From: Coemansia sp. RSA 487
Lineage: Eukaryota; Kickxellomycota; Kickxellomycetes; Kickxellales; Kickxellaceae
Assembly (NCBI GenBank): GCA_027577595.1
Contig: JANBRJ010000073.1
Location: forward strand, 1 to 64,000
Direction: 5' to 3'
Length of the DNA: 64,000 bases
Part shown: piece after piece, positions 51,801-64,000 of the stretch
Numbering within the stretch: the stretch's first letter is position 1
Layout of the letters: the number at the start of each line of letters is the position of its first letter
Position numbers and translations under genes: made by a program
The notes under the pieces: model-generated
Databases searched by the model: none
What the model was told of the DNA's origin: nothing
What the model saw: the letters and a program-made list of their open reading frames with translations, nothing else

Positions 51801-54800
51801 AGCCCCATCACGAGCGGTAGGTGAAGCATCGGATGCTGCAGCAATCGTCGCCAGCGCCGCCATGTTGGCAGCACGCAGCACGCTGTCTGTGCCGTCTGGC
51901 TGGAGAGCAGCCACGTCGTGACGTGCTCCGTAGGCCGACGCCGCCAAGCGTAGCGCCGCCTGCTGCGCATCGTGTACAATTGGCGCGCGCAAATCAGGCG
52001 CGCACTCGGTGGCATTGAACTGCAGCATCACATACTGGTGACACGCAGCGATTGCAGTAACTGTGTCTTCATCGAGATCGTCATTGGTAGGGCCGCTGCT
52101 ATCGCCCGCTTCGGAAGGCTTGTGGTCGCCCTCCTCGCCATCAGCCTCGTCAAAGAGATCCTCGTAGCCGGGGAACAGCTCGCGGACAAGGTCGTCATCG
52201 GTCTGCTCGACCGGAGCCCGCAGCTTGAACAGACTGGCTGCCTCCGCATCGCGCCTGCGCTTGGCTTCGGCGGCGCGGCGGTGGATGTCATGCGCGTCGC
52301 GGAAAACTGCGCCCAGGGCAGCAACGTCGGCAGGTGCTACGCGGCCGCGCGCCTGGATGCCCAGTGTCGTGCGCAGCAGCAGTGCCTTGAGCAGCTCCCC
52401 GTACGCCTTGAGCGCGCTTCTGCCGCTGCCTGGCTGCCCATCCTCGCTCATTTTCTGGGCAAAGAAGATCGTTGCTTTGAGACGCGCAAGCGTGTGCTCC
52501 ATCGATGCGTTGGATGCGTCGGTTGCCGGGACATCAGCCACAGGCATTGCATAGATGTTCGCTATTAGCTCTGCATTTTCACGGTGGACCGTGGTCTTTG
52601 AGTCGGCACGGCTGCGCTCCTCCGCCAAATGGGCCAATGCGTGGGCAATGGCTCGTGCGTGTGTGCACCAGATCTGCGCGACATCGCGGAACGCTTCGTA
52701 GTAACGGCGACGCACTCGCGACTGGAACTGAGTCAGCGTGATAACAAGCGCATGCGCCGCAGCAAGCGGCAACGAGCTACCGCCGCTTGCCCCATTCATG
52801 AGCCGCTGGCAAACGTCACGCACACGGGCAAGCACGCTGCTGCAAAGGGTGTGTGCCTCTTGCCACAGCTCGGCAAACGGCAGCGCTTGGTCGGGACGGT
52901 ACACACGCTCGATCGCCGCCTGCTGCGCCTCCAGCGACCTGACGGTGCGTGCAAACGGCCTGGTTGCAACAGTGTCGGTGTCGCCGGTCATGGACTGCTG
53001 GACCATGGCGAACGCCGCGAAATCTGCGCGCGCTGCATCAATGTCCTCGCCCAGCCACGCCCACCGGGTGTGTGCGCGCGCCGCAGGGTCGACAGCGCGC
53101 CTCGGGACCGAAAGCATCAGCATTCCGGTATGCACAGCGATAGTTGCTGCCAATACGTGGCACTGCATCTCTGCTCCGCTGCTTGCAAGCGCTGCGTGGA
53201 TGGCATCGGCAGCCGGTGCAATGCATTCGGCCACACGTTCATCCGCTGCCGCAGTGCGCTCCAGCACCATGCCCCACGCGTTTGCAGCACGCTTGCTGCT
53301 AGCGTCATCGCTCTTAAGCAGCGACACAGCAACCAAAGCTGACAGATCTTGGAGCTCTGCGCAGTCGTCGGTAGGCCCGCAGACTGTGCTGATAGCTTGC
53401 GCAACGAGCCACACGAGCGCTGCTAGATCGTGCTCAGGAGCCTTTTCAGGCGGCGTATACGTGGCCAGCGCGCGCAGCATCCCGACTGCTTCCTGATGCA
53501 CACGGTTGTGGTCGGCCAGCGTGCAAGCTGAAAGGCTCACAGCGCTGCGCCAGGTCAGCTCGGTTGCCACAGGGCGGCTGAGGCGCAGCGATGGTGTGTC
53601 CAGGGCGTCAGCAAATGACTGCTTTCCCATCTGCTCGTGCCACTGGTCGACAATGTCAGACAACAACGGAAGCATATCCAGCCGCTGCTTTGCGCCTTTC
53701 TGCTCATTGAGCGTCCAGCTAAGACGTGCAAAGACTGGCGCCCAAGACGATTCGCTTCCGACCGACATCCGGCTGACAATGTCAGTGCGCAGCTGGGCCA
53801 CGCTCAGCTCCTGGAGCTCCGATGACCCTGAAGATGATCCTGAGGATGACAGAACAGCCAACCGTGCAACCTTCCGCCACTCGGAAAGCGCGCGCACATC
53901 CGCAAGAACGTCCGCCGGAGCTAAGATGCCACCCACCTTCTTGCCGCCATCTACCTGCTTCTCCTGATCTGAAGCAGGCAGCGAGGCAGCAAACTTCGCA
54001 ACAGCGCTGACTATCAGGCATCTGTCGCTGCGACCAGTTGTGGCATACAGCATTGCAATGGCCTCAACCACGGCTTCACGAAGATCAGCAGCAGACGTAT
54101 CATCGGTGCTTGCCAACAACATCCTATGGCGTGTCGCAAGCAGCTGGGATTCGATCTCGCGCTCGTTCTGATCACAAAGCGTGGTAGGATGCATCAGCGT
54201 CCAGAGCCTGGTGCTGTGCGCTGCATCAAGTACCAGGGGGCGCACAGCCACGAGCATCCGCTGCGCCTGATCGCCAGCCACACCTACTTGCGAACGGACC
54301 ATCGCCTGGAGCACGCCCTGTACCTCCTCAAACGCAACAGCCAGCGCGCTGCTGCCGTTCTCAGCACCAATCAAATGCCGAATACGGTGTGCTAACCGGT
54401 AAACCACGCGAAGCGCAGGCACGCAGGCGGCCAAGTCGCAGCCAACAGAAAGAGAATCGGCAACAGAGTCCCTGCTAGCAATGGCTGTATCCCACTCATT
54501 GACCAACGAGTCGCACCCATCGGCCAGATCCAGTGCGCACTGCACGTAGGCAATATCGGTGTCCGGTCGCTGCAGAGCAGCCTGGCGCGCAGAGACAGTA
54601 TCGGTTATGCTTGCAGCGTCGCCGACTGCGCCGCTTGAAGCTGCAATGCGCTCGCGCTGGAACAAAAGTGCAGTACACAGTGCTTGGTGCCAGCGCACCG
54701 CAGGCGTTTCGCCATATCGCGAGAGCGCACGGTGCAACGAGGCGTTCAGCGGCACGTACGATGGAGCCGAAAACAGAACATCGCTCTCCAGCTGACATTC

Positions 54801-54881
54801 GGCAGCAACTAGCGCGCGCGCCTGGCGCATAGCTCCAGTCAGCGGCGCAGCAAGAACAGCTGCAGCCGCATCCACTGGACC

Positions 54882-54924
<43 letters not shown>

Positions 54925-57900
54925 AGAAGAATCGTGCTGAACATTACTGCTCCCTGCGTTCCAGCATCAGGCGGCAGGGTGCTGGTGACGGCAAGGAACA
55001 GCGACACGCGCTCTAGCACAGAGCTGGCAGCTAGAGCACGACGCGCCAGGTTCGCTTGCCAGCACGCCACAGATACCGCCGATCCAAACGCTGCTGGTGC
55101 ATAACGGACAGCCAGGAGCTCATGAGCATCGGCTCCATTCAGATGCACAGCAAATCCGCGCTGCGTGCGCTCGGTGACACGCACGGCGTGGTGTACAACA
55201 GCAGTCAGCGTGCTTTCAGAAGCCATATCCGCAGGGATAAGACGATCGCTCAGACCAACAGACTGCGCAACCGCAGCTTGGTCAATTGCCTTTATGCGAC
55301 GAGCATTCTCTGTCTCTGTGCTGGGCGGGAGAATGCAGATCTCAATTCCGCGGTTGCGCATCGCGCGGGACAGCTCGCCGTGCTGCGGGTCGACAGCCAT
55401 TATGATGCGGAAGTTCGGGTGTGGCACCACAGCCGATGTGCGCTTCGGATCCTCGGTGACATAGAGCACGCCATTGGGCTCTAGCAGCCCATTGAGGCGG
55501 TCCAGCACAGAGGCGCTGCACAGGTTGGCGCGGTCCACCAGCAGCCAGTGCCCGTTGACCAACGCATCCACAAGCACACCGTCCACCCATTCAAACCGCC
55601 CGGCCGCTTCAAGCGCTGCTAGTTCGCTCGCTTCGCTACGCGCAGCGTCCACCAGATCACTCATCTCCGCTGGCTCCCCAATAATGTCAAGAATCTGCTC
55701 CACTGCTTTGCACAGATCACGCGTACCAGGGCACCGCTTGGCTGCGTGGAAAAGACCGTACGCGCGGACTATCGCCACGTCCTGCTGTGCCTGACCTGAG
55801 CCTGACAGCTCGTTTTCGCCACAAGCCAAGAGCGCGTAGCGAAGGAGCGCATCGACACGCGACAGAAGTGAGGTGCGATGCCGCTGGACGTCGACCTGTT
55901 CAAAGCCACCGATGATTTCGCTTGTATCGACACCCGAATTCATCGAGAACTCAATCAGGCGGTTGCCTGTAGCGCTGGCCAACCAACGCACCATCGATGT
56001 CTTGCCGCAGCCAGCAGGCCCGACAAGAATGGCCATCCACCGCATCTCGATGCACTTGGCCAGGGACTCCAGGTACGCCAGCTGTCCGTGCAGACTAGTC
56101 AGGCGTGCCACATAGTCCATGGATCCGCCGCTACCACCGCCTCCGCTCAGCCGTGGCAGGACAGCGTTGCCAATCTGCACATGGCTGTCGGTGGTGTGGA
56201 GCACGGGTGCATGAAGATCCAGGTCGCGACCAAAGACCTCGCAGAACAGTGCAGCCACGTGAACTCTGTCGTGGAGCGTGCGCATGCGCTGGATGTAGAG
56301 CATGGCAACAAACTCGTCGACTGGCTTTGGGCCACGCTCCAAGGTCGACGGCTGCAGCGCCAGCTCCATGAAGCGGCTGACGTCACGCAAGTTGAATTCC
56401 CAGGGTGCACCAGCAGCACCGAACAAGCGTCGAGTCATAGTGGCATCATGCATGCGCCAGTTGAACTCCAGCACACGATCGGTGTTGGCTGCGAATCCAG
56501 CGTAGATGGTGTTGCAAATAGTGAGGAGGTCGTTGCGGGTCAGCTCATCCATGTACACCTGGGTAAAACGGTTGACGAACGAGCGCGGCAGGCCCTTGCG
56601 GCCGCCACCCTGGCCCAGCGGGTTCTGCGCAGCGAACAGGCGGAATCCGGGCGCCAAAGTGAACTCGCGGTCGAGCTCGGCGATGTACACGGTACCTCTG
56701 TGGTCAAGGCACGAGTTGAGGCCCTCAAGGACACTCTGCGAAGCCAGGTTGATTTCGTCAAGCAGCACCCAGTCACCGCGCTTCAGAGCTTGCAGGAACG
56801 GCGCGTCACACCAAGCGAATCCGCCGTCGACAGGGAGATCTGTGCCAAACAGATCCATCAGGTCCGTTTGGTCCGACAAGTTGATGCGTACCAGCTGGTG
56901 TCCAGCCAGTCGTGCCAGCGTCGACACCAGTGTTGTTTTACCGACTCCAGGGCTTCCCTCTAGCAGGAGCGGCTTACCGACCTGCATTGCACGCAGGATC
57001 TTCACCAAGTTGTCGAAGGTGGTTGGCGCATCCAGCGCAAACGCACCGCCATCAGAGCCTCCTTGCGGTCCACATTCGACAAAGAACGGCGCAACACCAA
57101 CTGCTTCCGTATCTTTACGCTCAATACGCGCAGCCAACGCGCTCTGGCCTTCGCCGGAAGATATCAAGCTACGGGCAGGAACAACGCCCACATCGTGTTC
57201 GCCATGCTCTGAGTCACTCCAGCCAGCCATGCTGCGCAGCCGAGCAACACATTCGGCCTTGACAGAGGAAGGCAGACGCATTGTCGATGCGCCAAAGATT
57301 GACCCTTGCGCACCGACACCGTCTAGCAAAACAAGGCACGCGCCATGCACTACACTGGCGCGCGCGCCCAGTAGCACATGCGTCTTGGCCACAAAATCCG
57401 CCCAGAACAGATAGTCACGCAGACTCAACGAATTCTGTAGCATCTTCATATCATCGCGCAAGCAAGCGACAAAGTCAAGGATAACACGCGCACACGCATC
57501 AGCCTCGGGGACTGCCTCCAGACGCTTGAGCAAGACCAATTGCAAGTCATCGCGGTCTTGTGTGGTCGGCGCCCAGAGCTCGGTGAATCTGTTGCGCAGT
57601 GCCGGGCTGAGCTCGCGCTTTCCGTAGTCACCACCCGGGTTCATTGTGGCCACAAACTCAAAGCCCTCGGCAGCCGTCAGCGATGCGGCACCAACGTTCT
57701 CGGCAAGCACCAGCGTACGCGACGGCTCAAGTACGCTGTTGAGCCGCTCCAGCACCGAGTCGTCCGCAAGGTTGAGCTCGTCCATAAGGAACATATCGCC
57801 CTGCTTCATTGCCTGCACGAGCGGACCGTCGTGCCATGCGAACAGTCCTTGCGAGCGTGCCAGCAGCTCATGCGCAGCCTCCAATTGCGCGGCATTGGCG

Positions 57901-60900
57901 TCAACAGCTGCTTGCAATGCAGTGTCTTCCGACGAACGCCAGTGCGAAACAAGCGCATGCAGGGCATCAGGCGAATCGATTGCGCCTTCAGCCGGTAGCA
58001 GAGCGTGGTCGGGACCGCTTATGGCGCAAAGGATCGCGTGCGCCGCCGAAACAAACGCAGCGCGGTTACGGACAGGCCGCTGGCCACCCAGAATGTCCGA
58101 CGACTCGGTGTTTTGGTGGCAGTTGACGATGTGCAGCTGCTGATCACGTGCTGCTGCCAACATCTGGCAGACCGTGGTCTTTCCGCAGCCGGTCTCGCCG
58201 ACCAGCAATATGGGCTCGTGGAAGCGCACACACAAAGCAGTTAGGACAAATAAGCGGCGCATGGCCTTGGTCCAGGCAATTGGCGGCGCCCGGCGCAGAC
58301 TCTGGGATTCGAATGCCTGGAACTCGGGCATCGCGCGCAGACGCTCCTCCGAGTACAGGTCGTCGACATCGATGGCACGCCTGATACTAGCGTTGGAGGC
58401 GGATGACACTTTCGAATAAAACGCACGCTCGATGGCGCGCCGCACTACCAGCTGCTCGTCGCTGGAGCGCACACGCTCAGCAAGCAGCATGAACCCGTGC
58501 TCGGCCAGCTCATCTTTGGTAGACGCGTGGCGGTTGGCCCAGCGGAACAGATCACGCAGCGTGACGAAGCCGTGGCTGGCCTCGAAAATGCGGTTCTGGG
58601 CACGCACTTGTGTCAAGTTGCGGTAGGCAGCGACAAGTAGCGCCGCATGGGTGGGCGGTACACGGCAGCTGTCCGTGATGATCTGTTGCAGCTCTGCTTC
58701 GGGGATGTCGTCAAAGTGCAGCTCAACAAAGCGGTTGCGGAACGCACGCGACAGCGCCTTACGACCACCGTACAAGCCAGCCGGGTTCTGCGTCGCAAAC
58801 AGCATGAAGTGTGGGTGCGGGCGCACGATCTCTTGCGTCTCGGGAATGACCAGCTCGCGGTTGTCGTCCAGCAGCCGGTTCAGCGCTTCAAGTACATCAG
58901 ACGGCGCGAGGTTCAGCTCGTCCAGGACTAGCCAGTGCCCGTTCCGCAGCGCCTTCACAAGCAGCCCCTCCTCGAACACCAGCCGTCCGTCAATCGACGT
59001 GTAGGCGCCAAGGTACTCTTGCAGATCCGTGTGTTCGTGGTTGTTGATGCGCACGAAGCGGTGGCCCGTTGCGCGCGCCAAATGCTGCACCATGCTAGTC
59101 TTACCAGCCGACGTCGGGCCCTGGATCAGCACTGGGTATCGCCCGCACATCGCTGCACGTGCCAGCGACCGCAGCTTTGCCTCGACAGACCGCGTCACAA
59201 CGTACCCATCGCCAGACTCTTCAGCTTCAGCACCTGCCACAGCCGGCAGCCAGAAGCCTTGCACCATCACAGCCTCGCCTAGCGCTGCACGGCTTGGCGG
59301 CACACGTGTCAGCAGCTGGCGCAGATCGTCGCCTTCGAAGACAGCTTGTAGCTCAGTAGCCAGCAGCGGCTGAGTAACTCCGTCCAGCTGCGTAACAAAC
59401 GTCATGCACAACCCGTCGTACAGCGCGCGCTTCAGCGAGTAGGCAAGCGCATGGTCGCGCGCATAAGTCAGGCTTCGTGTCAGCGTACGCAAGCTGTAGT
59501 GCGGCTTCTGGCCCGCACCGTCGGCAAGGCGGTGGTCGGCAGCAAGGCGCTTGGCAGCACGGTAGAAGGCAATGACGCGGTGTGCTACAGCTGGAGGCGT
59601 GTTGGGTGGCAGGTGCGACCGAACAATTGCCAGAAGGTCGTCGGCATGCGCGTCTGGCGGGTGTACAAAGAACTCGGTGAAGCTGCTGCGCAGCCCAGGC
59701 GGCAGATCGCGCTTTCCGACGTCGTTGGACGGGTTCATGCATGCAAACAGGCGGAAGTCCGGGTGGCAGCGAATGCGCACGCCGGTTTCTGCCAGAAGCA
59801 GCGACCGCTCCTTCTGCAGCAGCCCGCCTAGACACGCCAGCGTTTCAGCCGTCGCCAGGTTAATCTCATCAAGCAGAATCCACCCGCCGCTGCGCGCAGC
59901 CTTAACAAGCGCTCCCTCGACAAAACTAAACACCATGCGTGCTCCCTTCAGCGCCTCAAAGTCATCTACCTGTGCTCCAAACGCCTGCCACGCAGTCTCG
60001 AGCTCAAAGATGCTCGCAGCTGACAGACGCTGCTTCTTGCGTCGCTGTTCGCTGGCTTCGGTGTCTTCATTCTCGCTAGCGGCTGCGCGTGCCTTGTCTA
60101 TCACTTGCTGCGCCATGCCCACGGCCGCTTTAAACAGCCCAGCCAACCGCCGCCAATCACGCCGTCCAAATGCCGCGCGCACTCTGTCAAGGAACGCAGC
60201 GTTCTTGCGCACAGACACAGTGCGGCCAAACAGAGCATCGAACGACTCGCGCAGACGCAAGGCAACCACAGCAATGTCAACAGGACGGAAGCCACCCAAG
60301 AGATCGGACGAGTCGCTCTGCTGTGACAAGTTGAAGACCGCCAGCGGCCTGCGGGTCAATGCCGCCAAGTGCTGCACAACCGTAGTCTTTCCTGTACCGG
60401 TCTCGCCCAACAGCAGTGCAGGCTCAGCCAACTGCACACAGGTGCCAATGCGTTCCAGCAGGCAGCTTGCGTGGCGGGTTGTCGCAAACGGCATGCTCTC
60501 GGTTTGCGTTGGTGCATCGTCGATCGACAGTACTGCGCGCCCAACCGCCAGCGTTGCTCCCGTAATAGACACTGTTGGGCTGTGCTGGTCGATGAACTGG
60601 TCGACGCGGTGCTTGGCAATCCCGAATGCGGAGCCGACACGCTGCACCAGGCGTCGCCAATTGTCATAGTCAGGCTCACGCATCGTAAACGTGTCGATGG
60701 CCTCCTGGAAGAGCACAAAGCTGTCGCTGGCGCCGTGTCTGCTGAGCCGCGTGCACCACTTGATCAGATCGCCAGTGCTCAGTGAGGGCGTCGCCGATCT
60801 GCCGACAAGCGCCTGAGACCCGCTACCACCACCGGCTGCCACCGTCATGGCAACCTTTGCAAAGCTGGCGGCAATGGAGTCGGCGTGCGCTGCCAGTCGC

Positions 60901-62657
60901 GGGAACGCACCAGCCACGATCTGCGGCACTTCCGATTCCAGCGACGCAATCTGCAGGCGCGTCCACATGCTGCTGCCAAGGAGCCCATCGCTTCCGGCGC
61001 GTCCAGCTGTAGGAGCTGCCGCCGACAGCGTGGCAAATAGCCGAAAGCGGATATGCGCGCGTACTGCCTCGCCGCGCGTGGCGACAAACAGAGTATGCGA
61101 CTCAAGCAGCGGCACCAATGTCTGGATGACGTCAGGAGGGGCCAGGTCGATGTTCTCGATCAGCACCCACTGGCCATCGGCAACCGCCGTCGTTAGCAGC
61201 CCGGCGCGCCATTCAAAATCGCCGGCGCGCTGCGTCGTCACGTAGTTTCCCAGAAGCACCTTGGCGTCCATATTGCTGCTGAGATGGATCGTCACAAGCT
61301 CGTTGCCTGTGCGTTGTGCAACCCACTCGACTAGCGACGTCTTGCCCGATCCTGAGGGCCCTTGCAGAAGCACTGGCTCGCTGCGCGACGTTGCCAGTGC
61401 CATCTCGCGGATGTTCCGGACCACCGTCGGCGTCAGAACCAGGTTTGATGCGCCTGCCGTGGGCGCATGTGCGTGTAGGAGTACACCGCCGACGCTGGCC
61501 ACACATTTGGCCAAGTCGCCCTCAGTTACCCACGGGTGTTGGTGGATGTCGTCTGCGGTCTGTGACTGCCACGCCTTCTGCTCAAGGCCCTGCTGGTTCA
61601 CTGTGACCATAAGCTTGGCTGCCGCATCGTCAAACTCGCGCTCCCCATTTCCCAGCCACGCAAGCGTGCGCGCAACCAGCGAACTGTCCAGCGCCAGCGA
61701 CCGCACAAGCGTTGCCCTGCCATTATCGGACAGCGACTTGACTAGGCACGTGCATTCGCACGCAAGCAGTCTGGCCAGCGGACTCGCCCGGGCGCCCATC
61801 AGCCTGACCAGCGGCGTCGTCCAGTCCCACACTTCCACGCCATCGACAATCTCGGGAAGTCTACGGAGCAAACGGTAGGTGACAACCAGAATCGCTTCCT
61901 GCGCCTCGGCGCTCTCTGTATCTGCTGCAATTTGCGCAATGCTCGGCCCGTTGCGCTTCACAAAGTAATCGATCACCAGGCTCCTGATCTGTGGCGCCGT
62001 CGACATCAGGATTCCCGCTGCATACGCTACGCGCAGATGCGCGTCATCTCTATGCCTGTGCTGATTGCTCGCGCTTGTAATGCTGTGGTGAAACACTGTG
62101 GCAGGCGCCTCGGGAAGCGTCCAACGGGCAACCAGATCCACCAGGATTGGCCGGAATGCTGTGGCGACTGCGAGAGCCAATTTCCCGTCTGACCAACATG
62201 CAGGTGCGTCAGAATTGTAGATTCCAAGCTGCTTGGGACTCAACTGGTCGATACCCTCGGCCAAAATAAGTGCTGACAACCGATCGAGCACACCACCGAC
62301 AGTCGTCTTCTCTGGCGCTTGTGACCATTCTTCCAAGTACTTGAGCGTCGGCTCGGCTGCTGCGGGAACCGCAATGTTCTCCTGTCTGACCATCTGGAGC
62401 AAGTAGTGGATCACATACGGCAGATCAATGCTCAGGGGATCAATGTCTGTTATGTGCACGCTTTCGTCCATGCTTTGTAGCAAGCCCGCTTGTTCGGCTG
62501 CCTCGATCGGTAGAATTGTTTTCTCGCTTTCGTCGTTGTCAGTCGACCCGCTTCTTTCTTTTACTGCCACCTGCGCCATGTCCAGCTTCTCCAGCCCTTT
62601 CTCTACTATGTCCATAGCATCGGTCTGCCTTGTCCTTTGGTCTATTGTACCAACCAT
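45873..62657 (-). CDS. MDN1: Midasin (Rea1), dynein-like AAA ATPase of 60S biogenesis
   Basis: The 5594-residue single ORF is close in length to human MDN1 (about 5,600). Midasin strips assembly factors (Rsa4, Ytm1) from pre-60S particles in nucleolus and nucleoplasm. Six AAA modules are present, with Walker A near residues 429 (GPSGSGKTS), 748 (GETGTGKTT), 1176 (GPTSAGKTS), 1490 (GETGCGKTT), 1903 (GSPGVGKTT) and 2214 (GPAGCGKTS). Walker B is intact in AAA2-5 (LLDEINLA, VLDELNLA, LMDELNLA, LLDEINLA) but altered in AAA1 (LIENIDLA) and AAA6 (LVDRANLC). A long helical linker follows (about 2,400-4,600). Then comes an Asp/Glu-rich region (about 4,625-5,265) with Gln runs. The C-terminal MIDAS/VWA domain has DNSKSM near 5,375 (the DxSxS site that binds the UBL domains of its targets). 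No intron is needed anywhere. Confidence 0.97.
54883..54923. repeat. (CTG)n coding microsatellite in MDN1
   Basis: About 13-14 CTG units on the plus strand read as AGC codons on the minus strand, giving a poly-Ser run between AAA6 and the linker. A second triplet run (GCA, about 49,750-49,773) gives poly-Ala in the linker. Both are in frame. Confidence 0.9.
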
Positions 62658-63114
62658 GGCTAGTAGTACAAGGCAATAAGAGTGTTGTTCTATGCTAAAA
62701 CTTTATTCTTCCTCGATCCTCTAATATCGGATACAACCCTCTCCTTTTCTGTAAAGTATGTTGTAATAATAACAGAATATAAACAATAAAGATATATGAG
62801 GAGCTGTCTGAACAAGAGAAGGGACAGCCATGAGAACTGGTAGAAAAAATCGTAACCAAAAAATAGTGATTGAATTTTTTTTTTTCAACTTTTTTCTTTT
62901 GATCGAGACAGTTGGCGGCTCGGCTCGGGCGGCTCACTGCGGAACAAGCTGCTGACCTTCAGACCTTCAAAAAGTATTCAAATGAACGATGCAAAGCCAT
63001 TTGTTTCTGTGCAACCTGTTGCTCTCATTTTGCTTTTTAACGCAACTTTGAATTCCACATATCCATTGTAATAAATAACGAGAGAGAGAAAGGACCTTTC
63101 CCCTTTTGTGACAA
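62658..63114. promoter_or_regulatory. Shared divergent promoter region of MDN1 and CDC73
   Basis: The 457 bp separate two divergent core genes. It is AT-rich with a poly-T run (about 62,876-62,886) and a GC-rich patch (GGCGGCTCGGCTCGGGCGGCTC, about 62,912-62,933) that stands out against the rest and could be a regulatory site. I see no named motif. Confidence 0.4.
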
Positions 63115-64000
63115 ATGTCATTGGCAAACACATTGGATCCGCTGGACCTGCTTCGGCAGTACACCGTTCAGAAACAGAATGTAGAGTTACTCGACAACGA
63201 TGGCAATCTCACAAAGGACCTGCTACAAGCCGTAACTGTGCGGTTTGGCGAGGACGCGTCGTTTCCGCGCGACACGCCGACCCAGTTTCTGCGCAGCAAC
63301 AGTGAGTCTGACCAGTACACGCTCTCCGCCTTGCTGCACTTTCTGGACCACCGGAACCAGAGCTTCTACGAGTACATGAAAACCACAAACTCTCTGGGCC
63401 TGCAAACCGTGTCGTTTGGCGATCGAGGCAACATACTGGACTACTTGACTGGAAAGACCGCCGATATCGGCTCATCCAAGGCGGGTGTGTCAGCTGTTGG
63501 TAGTGGTGATGGCGCTGCCGCTTCTGCTTCTATTGCTGCCGGAGATAAGCACGGAGAGAACGTTGACGCCGAAGGAAGGCCGGTTCGGATGCGCACGTCT
63601 GCCACAGACTCTATGTCTGCAGGTGCTGCAGGCGATCGGTTGGCGGGTGGCGCGCCCGGGGCGACATCGAGCGGTGGCGGTGATTCAGCAAGAGATATAA
63701 TGCGCCGCGAGCGCGTGCTTGTGACAACGTCGACTGCCCTAAGCAGCAACAGCAGCTTTGCAAGCGTCAATGGGCTTATCAAAGAGCTGTTTCCGTCCAA
63801 GAGCGACGCAAAGGCAAGCAGCGCCAGGTCGGCGGAACCGGGGTCCTCAGCACCTGGCCCGGAGTCTGGAAGCGGTGCATCTGCAAAGCCTGCCCACAGA
63901 AAGCCTGGGCGTGCTAAGAGGCGCGACCCGATTATCGTGGTTCCTGCGGCTACAACAGCAATGCTCAACATGTACAACATCAAGCCGCTTCTCCAGGACT
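63115..64000 (+). CDS. CDC73: Cdc73/parafibromin, Paf1 complex subunit (5' part only)
   Basis: The ATG at 63115 opens a frame of 295 codons that runs past the window end. The N-terminus matches parafibromin: DPLDLLRQYTVQKQNVELL, a conserved YTLSALLHFL segment, then NILDYLTG. A low-complexity Ser/Gly/Ala stretch follows, and then RRERVL and the strongly conserved DPIIVVPAATTAMLNMYN just before the edge. Cdc73 is a subunit of the Paf1 complex, which travels with RNA polymerase II and promotes elongation and histone modification. The C-terminal Ras-like domain lies outside the window. The gene is divergent from MDN1. Confidence 0.93.
   Translation, partial: MSLANTLDPLDLLRQYTVQKQNVELLDNDGNLTKDLLQAVTVRFGEDASFPRDTPTQFLRSNSESDQYTLSALLHFLDHRNQSFYEYMKTTNSLGLQTVSFGDRGNILDYLTGKTADIGSSKAGVSAVGSGDGAAASASIAAGDKHGENVDAEGRPVRMRTSATDSMSAGAAGDRLAGGAPGATSSGGGDSARDIMRRERVLVTTSTALSSNSSFASVNGLIKELFPSKSDAKASSARSAEPGSSAPGPESGSGASAKPAHRKPGRAKRRDPIIVVPAATTAMLNMYNIKPLLQD

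Noticed and set aside
1-64000. Retroelement, Polinton-like or DNA transposon coding regions
   Set aside because: No reverse transcriptase, integrase, transposase or capsid-like motif was seen on either strand, and no long terminal repeats were evident by eye.

Overview
The window looks like nuclear DNA of an early-diverging fungus. A Zoopagomycota or Kickxellales-like lineage is my best guess, from gene content and style only. Genes are mostly intron-poor and separated by AT-rich spacers. They include typical eukaryotic proteins (midasin, Cdc73, Kish, CCDC25/Jlp2) plus several that are patchy in fungi: an HRI-type eIF2-alpha kinase, RFWD3 and a secreted trypsin. I see no viral, retrotransposon or transposase coding sequence, no CRISPR array and no convincing tRNA.

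Layout. Bases 1-8,200 are accessory: an unrecognised two-exon gene carrying a 14-bp tandem duplication, a decayed gene of unknown family, a tiny zinc-finger ORF, an UNC93-like membrane protein and a frame-broken 7-TM gene. Bases 8,650-14,000 hold a mitochondrial 3-hydroxyisobutyryl-CoA hydrolase with one short intron, a collapsed subtilase fossil, a decayed 3' fragment of an ABC transporter gene and the intact 7-TM paralogue. Bases 14,000-25,300 are mostly core genes: HRI kinase, a trypsin with a Tyr-Pro repeat and His-rich tail, RFWD3 and CCDC25. Bases 26,700-43,000 are accessory again: a second UNC93-like gene, a broken Cys-repeat gene, two tail-to-tail F-box-like genes, an ABCC-type transporter interrupted by one TAG codon, and an F-box remnant. 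Bases 43,400-64,000 are conserved housekeeping genes: KSH1, a PGM2/Prm15-type phosphomutase, a 16.8-kb uninterrupted MDN1 ORF, and the 5' part of CDC73, which runs off the end.

The accessory genes come as local paralogue sets with at least one decayed member (7-TM, F-box, ABC) or as an intact pair (UNC93-like). They are also visibly more AT-rich than the core genes. This suggests local duplication and loss around stable core blocks. No operon-like system is evident. The most unusual items are the repeat-tailed trypsin, the HRI kinase with a roughly 200-residue insert between its catalytic loop and DFG motif, the paired 7-TM family, and the ABC transporter whose only break falls on the adenine-stacking Trp codon of its first nucleotide-binding domain.
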